This document shows, piece by piece, positions 24,935 through 33,320 of a DNA stretch of 34,296 nucleotides. The position numbers and the translations under genes were made by a program. The DNA is taken from positions 1 to 34,296 of the forward strand of contig URZO01000041.1 in assembly GCA_900552465.1 (NCBI GenBank), written 5' to 3'. The stretch comes from an uncultured Parabacteroides sp. (lineage in GTDB: Bacteria; Bacteroidota; Bacteroidia; Bacteroidales; Tannerellaceae). Every line of letters starts with the position of its first letter. Within the stretch, counting starts at the first letter, position 1. The notes beneath the pieces were generated by a model. That model was not told the DNA's origin, did no database searches, and worked only from the letters and a program-made list of their open reading frames with translations.

Positions 24935-24965
24935 GTGCACACACTTTACTAAAGTGTTACTTTTA
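24932..24965 (+). promoter_or_regulatory. Promoter of the araDAB operon
   Basis: TTTG (24932-24935) and TACTTTTA (24958-24965, one base from TAnnTTTG) are 22 bp apart. The space between them is filled by a palindrome, so occupation of that site would block the promoter. The leader to the araD ATG is about 35 bases. Confidence 0.55.
24941..24957. promoter_or_regulatory. Candidate AraR operator in the araD promoter
   Basis: ACACTTTACTAAAGTGT is a perfect 17-bp palindrome (8-bp arms around a central C) lying between the -33 and -7 elements of the araD promoter and directly after the araR gene. Assignment to AraR is inferred from position. The only other partly similar segment I noticed is upstream of galM (20352-20366), and it is weak. 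Confidence 0.6.
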
Positions 24966-25006
24966 CACCCGAACACATACAAACCACATTAAAGAAGTAA
25001 ACAAGT

Positions 25007-25693
25007 ATGGTTAAAGAGTTAAAAGAACAGGTTTTCGAAGCCAATCTGGACCTGGTAAAACATGGATTGGTCATATTCACCTGGGGCAATGTCAGTGCCA
25101 TAGACCGGGAAAAGGGCCTGATTGTGATCAAACCTTCCGGAGTTTCTTACGAGACAATGAAAGCCAGCGACATGGTGGTACTCGATCTGGACGGGAATGT
25201 TATGGAAGGCAAACTGAAACCGTCGTCAGACACTCCTACCCATTTGGTTTTATACAAAGCATTCCCGAAAATCGGGGGAATCGTACATACCCACTCTACC
25301 TATGCGACATCGTGGGCACAGGCCGGATGCGACATACCGAATATCGGTACGACGCACGCCGATTATTTCAGCGACGCCATTCCCTGCACCCGCCAGATGA
25401 CGAAAGAGGAAGTGGAAGGCGATTACGAAAAGGAAACCGGCAACGTGATTGTCGAACGTTTTAAAGAGCTGAACCCAGTGCATATTCCGGGAGTACTGGT
25501 CGGAAATCACGGTCCGTTCTCATGGGGAAAGGATGCAGCCGAAGCCGTCTACAACGCAGTTGTGATGGAACAGGTTGCCAAGATGGCTTACATCTCTTAC
25601 GGAATCAACCCGCAACTTACGATGAACAAACATCTTATTACGAAACATTTCGAGCGCAAACACGGCCCGAATGCTTACTACGGACAAATATAG
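25007..25693 (+). CDS. araD: L-ribulose-5-phosphate 4-epimerase
   Basis: A 228-residue class II aldolase-fold enzyme converting L-ribulose-5-phosphate to D-xylulose-5-phosphate, the last step of bacterial arabinose catabolism. Family landmarks include TWGNVSAIDR (about 26-35), IKPSGVSYE (about 43-51), the zinc-binding histidines in VHTHSTYAT (about 92-100), and GNHGPFSWGKDA (about 165-176). The length is typical for AraD. It is the first gene of the operator-controlled operon and is followed by araA after 32 bp. The promoter just upstream carries the candidate AraR operator. Confidence 0.95.
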   Translation: MVKELKEQVFEANLDLVKHGLVIFTWGNVSAIDREKGLIVIKPSGVSYETMKASDMVVLDLDGNVMEGKLKPSSDTPTHLVLYKAFPKIGGIVHTHSTYATSWAQAGCDIPNIGTTHADYFSDAIPCTRQMTKEEVEGDYEKETGNVIVERFKELNPVHIPGVLVGNHGPFSWGKDAAEAVYNAVVMEQVAKMAYISYGINPQLTMNKHLITKHFERKHGPNAYYGQI

Positions 25694-25725
25694 AATTAAA
25701 CATATAACAATTAAATCAATAGACC

Positions 25726-27237
25726 ATGACAAATTTTAAAGATCTTGAAGTATGGTTCGTAACAGGAGCACAGCTGCTGTACGGAGGCGACGCGGTAATC
25801 CAGGTGGATGCCCATTCCAATGAAATGGTAAAAGGGTTGAACGAATCCGGAAACCTGCCGGTCAAAGTGGTGTATAAAGGAACTGTGAACTCGGCCAAAG
25901 AAGTGACAGCCGCATTCAAGGCAGCCAACAACGATGACAAATGTATCGGTGTCATCACCTGGATGCACACCTTCTCTCCTGCCAAAATGTGGATACACGG
26001 CCTGCAGGAACTGAAAAAGCCGTTACTCCATTTCCATACACAGTTTAACAAAGAGATTCCTTGGGAAACAATGGATATGGACTTCATGAACCTGAACCAG
26101 TCCGCCCACGGCGACCGCGAATTCGGCCACATGGTGAGCCGTATGCGCAAGAACCGCAAAGTAGTGGTCGGACACTGGCAAGACCCGAAAGCACAGGCTA
26201 AGATCGCGATCTGGATGCGCGTAGCTGCGGCTTGGGCGGACGCACAGGATATGCTGATCATCCGTTTCGGCGACCAGATGAATAATGTAGCCGTTACGGA
26301 TGGAGACAAGGTGGAAGCCGAGCTGAAGTTAGGTTATCACGTAGACTACTGTCCAGTCAACGACCTGATGGAATACTACAATGCGGTAGAAGACAAAGAC
26401 ACACTGGAACTTGTCGGCAAGTATTTTGCAGAATACGACCATGCCCCCGAACTGGAAGACAAAAATACGGAAGCATACGCCAAGGTATGGAACTCCGCTA
26501 AAGCAGAAATAGCAATCCGCCGTATCCTGAAGGACAAGGGAGCGAAAGCCTTTACCACAAACTTCGACGACCTGGGCAACTTCGACCAGATCCCCGGACT
26601 GGCATCTCAACGCCTGATGACGGAAGGATACGGTTTCGGCGCGGAAGGCGACTGGAAAACAGCTGCTTTATACCGTACGATGTGGTACATGAGCCAGGGA
26701 ATGCCGAAAGGCTGTTCTTTCCTCGAAGACTATACGCTGAACTTCGACGGAGAACAGAGCGCAATCCTCCAGGCGCACATGCTGGAGGTTTGTCCGCTGA
26801 TAGCCGAACACAAGCCGAAACTGGAAGTACACCGCCTGAGCATCGGTATAGACAGTGAAACGGCGCGTCTCGTATTCACCAGCAAACCAGGTGAAGGCGT
26901 TGCCGCGACAATCGTCGATATGGGTAACCGCTTCCGCCTTATTGTAAACAAAGTGGACTGTATCAAGAGCAAACCGCTGCCCAACCTTCCTGTTGCCAGT
27001 GCATTGTGGATTCCTCAGCCAAATCTCGAGATCGGCGCTGCAGCCTGGATTCTGGCCGGAGGTACGCACCATACGAGCTTCTCCTACGACCTGACGGTGG
27101 AATATATGGAAGATTATGCCGATATCGCTGGCATCGAACTGGTGGTTATCGACAAGGATACGACAATCTCCAGCTTCAAGAAGGAATTGCAATACAATGA
27201 CCTCTATTATATGTTGAACCGTGCATTACAGGCATAA
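25726..27237 (+). CDS. araA: L-arabinose isomerase
   Basis: A 503-residue metal-dependent isomerase converting L-arabinose to L-ribulose in the cytoplasm. By alignment with the E. coli enzyme, the metal and catalytic residues fall in EGYGFGAEGDWKTAAL (first glutamate), LEDYTLNF (second glutamate), AHMLEVCP (histidine) and GGTHHTSFS (histidine). The N-terminal FVTGAQLLYGGD and the WMHTFSPAKMWIHGL region are characteristic of AraA. The length matches the family (about 500). The stop codon is separated from the araB start by only three bases. Confidence 0.97.
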   Translation: MTNFKDLEVWFVTGAQLLYGGDAVIQVDAHSNEMVKGLNESGNLPVKVVYKGTVNSAKEVTAAFKAANNDDKCIGVITWMHTFSPAKMWIHGLQELKKPLLHFHTQFNKEIPWETMDMDFMNLNQSAHGDREFGHMVSRMRKNRKVVVGHWQDPKAQAKIAIWMRVAAAWADAQDMLIIRFGDQMNNVAVTDGDKVEAELKLGYHVDYCPVNDLMEYYNAVEDKDTLELVGKYFAEYDHAPELEDKNTEAYAKVWNSAKAEIAIRRILKDKGAKAFTTNFDDLGNFDQIPGLASQRLMTEGYGFGAEGDWKTAALYRTMWYMSQGMPKGCSFLEDYTLNFDGEQSAILQAHMLEVCPLIAEHKPKLEVHRLSIGIDSETARLVFTSKPGEGVAATIVDMGNRFRLIVNKVDCIKSKPLPNLPVASALWIPQPNLEIGAAAWILAGGTHHTSFSYDLTVEYMEDYADIAGIELVVIDKDTTISSFKKELQYNDLYYMLNRALQA

Positions 27238-27240
27238 GTT

Positions 27241-28920
27241 ATGGCAAACGAACAATATGTTATAGGTCTTGACTACGGCAGCGACTCCTGTCGCGCCGTA
27301 GTCGTGAATGCAGCCACAGGCGAAGAAATCGCTTCGGCTGTCAAGTATTATCCTCGCTGGATGGAAGGGAAATACTGCGACCCGGCAAAGAACCGCTATC
27401 GCCAACATCCGCTGGATTATATCGAAGGGCTGGAGGCGACAGTCAAAGAATCGCTGGCACAATGTCCTGCCGGAACAGCCGCAAAGGTGGTTGGCATCGC
27501 TTTCGATACGACCGGAAGTACTCCTGTCCTGACTGACAAAAACGGTACTCCCCTCGCCCTGCTGCCGGAATATGCAGAGAACCCGAATGCGATGTTCGTG
27601 CTCTGGAAGGACCATACCGCTATCCGGGAAGCTGCCGAGATCAACGAACTGGCTAAACGTTGGGGCATTGACTACACGGCATATGAAGGCGGCATCTATT
27701 CCTCCGAATGGGTATGGGCCAAGATGGCGCATGTGCTTCGTACAGACGACAGTATTTGCAAGGACGCATATGCCTGGATCGAACATTGCGACTGGCTGCC
27801 CGCCCTTATCACCGGTAAGACAAAACCGGAAGAGGTGTACCGCAGTCGTTGTGCCGCTGGACATAAAGCCATGTGGCTGGAGAAATGGGGGGGACTGCCT
27901 ACGGAAGAATTCTTGACAGCCCTCGAACCTAAACTGGCAGGCTTCCGCAGCCATCTGTTCGAAAAGACATATACCAGCGACACGCAGGTAGGAACTTTAA
28001 CGCCGGAATGGGCAGAACGTCTCGGACTGACCACCAACGTTGCCGTTTCCGTCGGCGCATTCGACTGCCACATGGGAGCTGTTGGTGCGGAAATTACGCC
28101 CCGGACCTTCGTCCGTGTGATCGGCACATCGACCTGCGATATCATGGTTTCTTCTTACGAAGAGATGGGAGACAAACTGGTTCCCGGCATCTGCGGACAG
28201 GTAGACGGTTCCGTTATTCCCGGCATGGTAGGACTGGAAGCCGGGCAATCCGGTTTCGGAGATATCTACGCCTGGTTCAAACGTGTACTGGTATGGCCGC
28301 TCGAAAACATATTAGCCAAGAGTACGCTGATCGACGAAGAGACAAAAGCCAGGCTGATCGCGGAGACGGCAGATAAGATCATCCCGCTCCTCTCCGAAGA
28401 GGCAGCCAAGGCTCCGGTTAGCGAAAGCACGATCCTGGCGGTAGACTGGATGAACGGACGCCGCACGCCCGACGCCAGTCAACTGGTAAAAGGAACGATC
28501 ACCGGTCTCAACCTTGCAAGCTCCGCCCCGCTTATCTTCCGTGCACTGGTGGAAGCGACGGCATTCGGATCGAAAGCCATTGTAGACCGTTTCCTCGAGA
28601 ACGGCATCAAGATCGAGAGTGTGATCGGTATCGGCGGTATCTCGCTGAAATCCCCGTTTGTGATGCAGACGTTGGCCGACGTATTGGATATGCCGATCAA
28701 AGTGGCAAAAGCTGAACAGGCATGCGCCTTCGGTGCATCCATGTTCGCCGCCGTAGCAGCCGGTATATATGCCAAAATCGAAGATGCCCAGCAAGCTATG
28801 GGACAAGGTTTTGCAAAAGAATACCAGCCAAATCACGAAAATCATCTGACGTATCTTGCTCTTTATGAGAAATATCGGAAATTAGGAAACTTTACGGAAA
28901 ATGAATTGTTTCAAGGATAG
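27241..28920 (+). CDS. araB: Ribulokinase
   Basis: A 559-residue FGGY-family kinase that phosphorylates L-ribulose to L-ribulose-5-phosphate. The N-terminal ATPase-like phosphate loop is IGLDYGSDSCRAVVV (9-23), and FDTTGSTPV (about 89-97) is the second subdomain motif. SVGAFDCHMGAVGA carries the catalytic-type aspartate (about 270-283). The C-terminal signature is IGIGGISLKSPFVMQTLADVL (given by its parts IGIGGIS and SPFVMQTLADVL, about 461-481). The length suits the AraB branch and exceeds xylulokinases. Translation is probably coupled to araA, whose stop is three bases upstream in the same frame. Confidence 0.95.
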   Translation: MANEQYVIGLDYGSDSCRAVVVNAATGEEIASAVKYYPRWMEGKYCDPAKNRYRQHPLDYIEGLEATVKESLAQCPAGTAAKVVGIAFDTTGSTPVLTDKNGTPLALLPEYAENPNAMFVLWKDHTAIREAAEINELAKRWGIDYTAYEGGIYSSEWVWAKMAHVLRTDDSICKDAYAWIEHCDWLPALITGKTKPEEVYRSRCAAGHKAMWLEKWGGLPTEEFLTALEPKLAGFRSHLFEKTYTSDTQVGTLTPEWAERLGLTTNVAVSVGAFDCHMGAVGAEITPRTFVRVIGTSTCDIMVSSYEEMGDKLVPGICGQVDGSVIPGMVGLEAGQSGFGDIYAWFKRVLVWPLENILAKSTLIDEETKARLIAETADKIIPLLSEEAAKAPVSESTILAVDWMNGRRTPDASQLVKGTITGLNLASSAPLIFRALVEATAFGSKAIVDRFLENGIKIESVIGIGGISLKSPFVMQTLADVLDMPIKVAKAEQACAFGASMFAAVAAGIYAKIEDAQQAMGQGFAKEYQPNHENHLTYLALYEKYRKLGNFTENELFQG

Positions 28921-28944
28921 GATGGTCAATACGAAGAGATTGCC

Positions 28945-28952
28945 TATCTTTG
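28945..28952 (+). promoter_or_regulatory. -7 promoter element for the transketolase operon
   Basis: TATCTTTG matches TAnnTTTG and lies in the 57-bp gap between araB and the transketolase gene, 25 bp before the ATG. The operon can therefore be transcribed independently of araDAB. Confidence 0.6.
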
Positions 28953-28977
28953 CACAAAAAATATAATAATTCATACG

Positions 28978-31005
28978 ATGAACGATATTAAATTAATGAA
29001 CAAAGCAGCAGACAACATCCGTATTCTGGCTGCGTCTATGGTTGAAAAGGCTAAATCCGGTCATCCCGGCGGAGCAATGGGTGGTGCAGACTTCATAAAC
29101 GTACTGTTTTCGGAGTTTCTTGTATACGATCCCAAGAACCCCACATGGGAAGGCAGAGACCGCTACTTCCAGGACCCAGGCCACATGTCGCCTATGCTTT
29201 ATTCAGTACTCGCCCTCACAGGTAAATTCACTATCGACGAACTGAAACAGTTCCGCCAGTGGGGTAGCGTAACTCCGGGCCATCCCGAAGTCAACGTGAT
29301 GCGTGGTATAGAAAACACATCCGGTCCGCTGGGACAAGGCCATACCTACGCCGTAGGTGCCGCTATTGCCGCCAAGTTCCTGAAAGCACGCCTGGGTGAC
29401 GTTATGAATCAGACGATTTACACATATATTTCTGACGGAGGTATCCAGGAAGAAATCTCACAGGGAGCCGGACGTATTGCCGGTACGCTGGGACTGGATA
29501 ACCTGATTATGTTCTACGATGCCAACAACATCCAGCTTTCTACAACCGTAGAGGAAGTGACTGCCGAAAACGTAGCCATGAAATACGAAGCATGGGGTTG
29601 GAAAGTCATTACGATAAACGGAAACGACGTTGCGGAAATCCGCCGGGCACTGACCGAAGCGAAAGCCGAAACGTCCCGCCCAACCCTGATCATCGGTAAT
29701 ACGATCATGGGCAAAGGTGCCGTAGGTCCGGACAACAGCAATTACGAAAATAAGGTTTCCACACACGGACAACCCCTTTCCGCTGCCGGCGTATCGATCG
29801 CAGACACAATCAAGAACCTGGGAGGAAACCCGGACGAACCGTTCCAAATCTTCCCCGAAGTTGCAGAACTGTATGCTAAACGGACTAAAGAACTGGAAGC
29901 AATCGTAGCCGAACGCTATGCTGCAAAAGCAGAATGGGCAAAGGCAAACCCGGAGCTGGCTGCCAAGATGGAACAATGGTTTTCAGGCAAAGCGCCCGTT
30001 ATCGACTGGAAAGCTATCGAACAGAAGCCGAACCAGGCTACCCGCGCCGCCTCTGCCACAGTCTTAGGCGTATTGGCAACCCAGGTTGAAAATATGATCG
30101 TTTCTTCCGCTGACCTTTCCAACTCGGACAAGACAGACGGCTTCCTGAAAAAAACACATTCATTCGTGAAAGGCGATTTCAGCGGAGCATTTTTCCAGGC
30201 TGGCGTAGCCGAACTGACGATGGCTTGCGTATGTATCGGTATGTCACTGCACGGAGGTGTTATCGTTGCTTGCGGTACCTTCTTCGTATTCTCCGACTAC
30301 ATGAAACCCGCTGTCCGTATGGCTGCCTTGATGGAACAGCCGGTTAAGTTCATCTGGTCGCACGACGCCTTCCGCGTTGGTGAAGACGGACCGACCCACG
30401 AACCGGTTGAACAGGAAGCACAAATCCGTCTGATGGAAAAACTGAAGAACCACAAAGGACACAACTCCATGTTGGTACTTCGTCCAGCAGACGTGACCGA
30501 AACGACGATTGCATGGAAGATGGCGATGGAAAACACTGCCACTCCTACCGCATTAATTCTTTCCCGTCAGAACATCACTGACCTGCCTGCAAAAGAAAAC
30601 CGCTATGAGGAAGCTTTGCAGGCCGAGAAGGGAGCATACATTGTAGAAAGTGACGAGAATCCCGATGTAATCATGGTTGCTTCCGGCTCGGAAGTGTCCA
30701 CACTGGAGGAAGGAGCAGCATTGCTTCGTGCCGACGACATCAAAGTTCGCGTTGTATCTGTTCCGTCTGAAGGGCTGTTCCGCAGCCAGAGCAAAGAATA
30801 CCAGGAATCTGTCATTCCGGCAGGAAGCAAGGTATTCGGACTCACAGCCGGCCTGCCCGTCAACCTCGAAGGATTGGTTGGCGCCAACGGTAAGGTTTGG
30901 GGCCTCGAATCATTCGGCTTCTCCGCTCCTTACAAGGTACTGGACGAAAAGCTTGGCTTCACAGGACAGAATGTATACAATCAGGTAAAAGAATTATTAG
31001 CATAA
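28978..31005 (+). CDS. tkt: Transketolase
   Basis: A 675-residue thiamine-diphosphate enzyme that moves two-carbon units between D-xylulose-5-phosphate and aldose phosphates. It links arabinose catabolism to the pentose phosphate pathway and glycolysis. SGHPGGAMGGAD (27-38) and GPLGQG (116-121) match the family. The TPP-binding motif, normally GDG-N, appears as SDGGIQEE (152-159) with DANNIQLS further on. This first-glycine replacement seems normal for Bacteroidetes homologues. The pyrimidine domain starts near 360, with the E-containing GVAELTMACVCIGMSLHGG segment. Its own promoter precedes it, and rpiB follows after 56 bp. Confidence 0.95.
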   Translation: MNDIKLMNKAADNIRILAASMVEKAKSGHPGGAMGGADFINVLFSEFLVYDPKNPTWEGRDRYFQDPGHMSPMLYSVLALTGKFTIDELKQFRQWGSVTPGHPEVNVMRGIENTSGPLGQGHTYAVGAAIAAKFLKARLGDVMNQTIYTYISDGGIQEEISQGAGRIAGTLGLDNLIMFYDANNIQLSTTVEEVTAENVAMKYEAWGWKVITINGNDVAEIRRALTEAKAETSRPTLIIGNTIMGKGAVGPDNSNYENKVSTHGQPLSAAGVSIADTIKNLGGNPDEPFQIFPEVAELYAKRTKELEAIVAERYAAKAEWAKANPELAAKMEQWFSGKAPVIDWKAIEQKPNQATRAASATVLGVLATQVENMIVSSADLSNSDKTDGFLKKTHSFVKGDFSGAFFQAGVAELTMACVCIGMSLHGGVIVACGTFFVFSDYMKPAVRMAALMEQPVKFIWSHDAFRVGEDGPTHEPVEQEAQIRLMEKLKNHKGHNSMLVLRPADVTETTIAWKMAMENTATPTALILSRQNITDLPAKENRYEEALQAEKGAYIVESDENPDVIMVASGSEVSTLEEGAALLRADDIKVRVVSVPSEGLFRSQSKEYQESVIPAGSKVFGLTAGLPVNLEGLVGANGKVWGLESFGFSAPYKVLDEKLGFTGQNVYNQVKELLA

Positions 31006-31029
31006 GAAACATATAAAGAGAGGTGTTGC

Positions 31030-31044
31030 AGAGGCGACGCCTCT
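31030..31044 (+). other. Small hairpin between tkt and rpiB
   Basis: AGAGGC (31030-31035) and GCCTCT (31039-31044) form a 6-bp stem with a GAC loop. GAGAGG at 31018-31023 could pair with the same 3' arm instead, giving two exclusive hairpins. No T-run follows, so this is more likely an RNA-processing or stability element than a terminator. Confidence 0.4.
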
Positions 31045-31061
31045 CCCTCTAACAGATAAAT

Positions 31062-31493
31062 ATGAAAACACTCGGTTTATGTTGTGACCATGCAGGGTAC
31101 GAACTGAAAGAATATGTAAAACAAATACTCGACTCGAAAGGGTTAGCTTACAAAGATTTCGGAACCTGCTCGACAGAAAGTTGTGATTATCCTGATTTTG
31201 CCCATCCGCTCGCTAAAGCTGTAGAAGCCGGCGAAGTATATCCCGGAATAGCGATCTGCGGATCTGGAAACGGAATAGCCATGACACTCAATAAACACCA
31301 GGGAATACGGGCAGCTTTATGCTGGATGGAAGAGATAGCACGTCTCGCCCGCGAGCATAACGACGCAAACATACTTGTCATGCCCGGCAGATTTATCAGT
31401 CAAGAGGAAGCCACTCACACGGTCGAAGCCTTCCTGAACACCTCGTTCGAAGGCGGTCGGCATCAACGCAGGATTGACAAAATCCCCTTGTAG
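31062..31493 (+). CDS. rpiB: Ribose-5-phosphate isomerase B
   Basis: A 143-residue RpiB/LacAB-family isomerase interconverting ribose-5-phosphate and ribulose-5-phosphate, which supplies the aldose acceptor for the neighbouring transketolase. CDHAGYELK (8-16) forms the phosphate-binding N-terminus, Cys66 in CGSGNGIAMTLNK is the catalytic base position, and His99 in REHNDANIL is also conserved. The length is typical. It is followed by the sodium:sugar symporter after 32 bp in the same operon. Some members act on allose-6-phosphate, but the neighbours favour ribose-5-phosphate. Confidence 0.93.
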   Translation: MKTLGLCCDHAGYELKEYVKQILDSKGLAYKDFGTCSTESCDYPDFAHPLAKAVEAGEVYPGIAICGSGNGIAMTLNKHQGIRAALCWMEEIARLAREHNDANILVMPGRFISQEEATHTVEAFLNTSFEGGRHQRRIDKIPL

Positions 31494-31525
31494 CGTTCAA
31501 GGGGGATATCATGTAAAACACTATT

Positions 31526-33202
31526 ATGGCAACATTAGACTTCATTGTAATAGGGCTGTTCGCAATAGCTCTAATCGGGATTATTATATGGGTAACTAAA
31601 CAGAAACAAAACAATTCCGCCGATTATTTCCTCGGTGGGCGCGATGCAAGTTGGATCGCAATCGGTGCATCAATTTTCGCATCCAACATCGGTTCCGAAC
31701 ATCTGATCGGACTGGCTGGAGCAGGTGCATCCAGCGGTATGGCAATGGCGCACTGGGAAATCCAGGGATGGATGATCCTGATATTAGGCTGGGTATTCGT
31801 TCCTTTCTATACACGCAGCATGGTATACACGATGCCGGAATTCCTGGAAAGGCGGTACAACCCGCAATCCCGCACCATCCTTTCCGTCATCTCCCTTATC
31901 AGTTATGTATTGACAAAAGTCGCCGTTACGGTGTATGCCGGCGGACTGGTATTCCAACAAGTATTCGGTATTAAGGAAATCTGGGGCATCGATTTCTTCT
32001 GGATTGCAGCCATCGGTCTAGTACTGCTGACCGCCCTCTACACGATTGTCGGCGGTATGAAATCCGTCCTTTACACCTCCGTCCTTCAAACTCCTATCCT
32101 TCTGCTGGGTTCCCTGATCATCCTCGTGCTCGGTTTCAAGGCTTTAGGCGGATGGAACGAAATGATAGCGGCCTGCAAATCCGTCGTTGTTAATGATTAC
32201 GGCGATACGATGACGCAATTGATCCGCGATAACCGCGACCCACAATATCCCTGGCTCGGCGCCCTGATCGGTTCTTCTATCATCGGCTTCTGGTATTGGT
32301 GTACGGACCAGTATATCGTACAGCGTGTTCTTTCTGGCAAAGACATGAAACAGGCCCGTCGCGGAGCGATCTTCGGCGCTTACCTGAAACTGCTTCCCGT
32401 TTTCCTGTTCCTGATCCCCGGCATGATTGCATTCGCACTGAGCAAGAACGGAATCGTCATCAATGGTGAAGTGTTTACGCTCTCCATTCCCGATGCAGCC
32501 TTTCCTACCCTTGTTGCCAAACTGCTGCCGGCCGGTGTAAAAGGACTTGTCGTATGCGGTATCCTGGCAGCCTTGATGAGCTCGCTGGCTTCCCTGTTCA
32601 ACTCATCGGCAATGTTGTTTACAATAGACTTCTATAAACGCTTCAAACCGGAAACACCGGAAAAGAAGCTGGTCGTGATCGGACAGATGGCTACAGTTGT
32701 AATTGTAATCCTCGGTATTCTCTGGATTCCTATCATGCGTAGCGTTGGCGACGTACTCTATAATTACCTGCAAGATGTGCAATCCGTCCTTTCGCCGGGT
32801 ATTGCCGCCGCCTTCCTTTTAGGTATATGCTGGAAACGAACTTCCGCACAAGGCGGTATGTGGGGTATGCTGGCCGGTATCATGATCGGTATCACCCGCC
32901 TGAGTGCAAAAGTATATTATAGCAATGTCGCAGATGCGTCCGACAATCTGTTCAAGGCACTGTTCTACGATATGAACTGGCTCTTCTTCTGCGGCTGGAT
33001 GTTCCTGTTCTGCATTATCCTGACAATCGTCGTCAGTCTTTGCACAAAGGCTCCCGAACCCGGAAAGATACAAGGTCTGGTCTTCGGCACCTCGACACCA
33101 GCCGAACGGGCGGCAACACGTGCCAGCTGGAACCATTGGGATGTGATCCACTCTGTCATCATCCTGGGTATTACGGCTGCTTTCTACTGGTACTTCTGGT
33201 AA
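31526..33202 (+). CDS. Sodium:sugar symporter (SSS family, SGLT-like), likely arabinose uptake
   Basis: A 558-residue inner-membrane transporter with about 14 hydrophobic segments. SGLT-branch hallmarks are YFLGGRDASWIAIGASIFASNIGSEHLIGLAG (given by its parts FLGGRDASW and SNIGSEHLIGLAG, about 35-66), WVFVPFYTRSMVYTMPEFLERRYN (in part), and the sodium-site LMSSLASLFNSSAMLFT (about 353-369). The C-terminal RASWNHWDVIHS is also typical. B. theta has a comparable sodium/glucose-type cotransporter in its arabinose regulon. By analogy and by its operon with tkt and rpiB, arabinose is the probable substrate. A strong terminator follows. Confidence 0.9.
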   Translation: MATLDFIVIGLFAIALIGIIIWVTKQKQNNSADYFLGGRDASWIAIGASIFASNIGSEHLIGLAGAGASSGMAMAHWEIQGWMILILGWVFVPFYTRSMVYTMPEFLERRYNPQSRTILSVISLISYVLTKVAVTVYAGGLVFQQVFGIKEIWGIDFFWIAAIGLVLLTALYTIVGGMKSVLYTSVLQTPILLLGSLIILVLGFKALGGWNEMIAACKSVVVNDYGDTMTQLIRDNRDPQYPWLGALIGSSIIGFWYWCTDQYIVQRVLSGKDMKQARRGAIFGAYLKLLPVFLFLIPGMIAFALSKNGIVINGEVFTLSIPDAAFPTLVAKLLPAGVKGLVVCGILAALMSSLASLFNSSAMLFTIDFYKRFKPETPEKKLVVIGQMATVVIVILGILWIPIMRSVGDVLYNYLQDVQSVLSPGIAAAFLLGICWKRTSAQGGMWGMLAGIMIGITRLSAKVYYSNVADASDNLFKALFYDMNWLFFCGWMFLFCIILTIVVSLCTKAPEPGKIQGLVFGTSTPAERAATRASWNHWDVIHSVIILGITAAFYWYFW

Positions 33203-33227
33203 ATAGTAAACCAGTTTAGCCTGATAT

Positions 33228-33269
33228 AAAAAGACCTGTAAGGATTCCGATATCCTTACAGGTCTTTTT
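33228..33269. terminator. Bidirectional terminator between the symporter and dapA genes
   Basis: AAAAAGACCTGTAAGGAT (33228-33245) and ATCCTTACAGGTCTTTTT (33252-33269) form a perfect 18-bp inverted repeat with a 6-base loop. The arms have A and T tracts at the outer ends, so it can end transcription from both sides. Confidence 0.92.
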
Positions 33270-33320
33270 ATTCCGTCCTCTACCTTACGTTCTTCAAGTA
33301 GGGATCTGTATCTTGTATAA

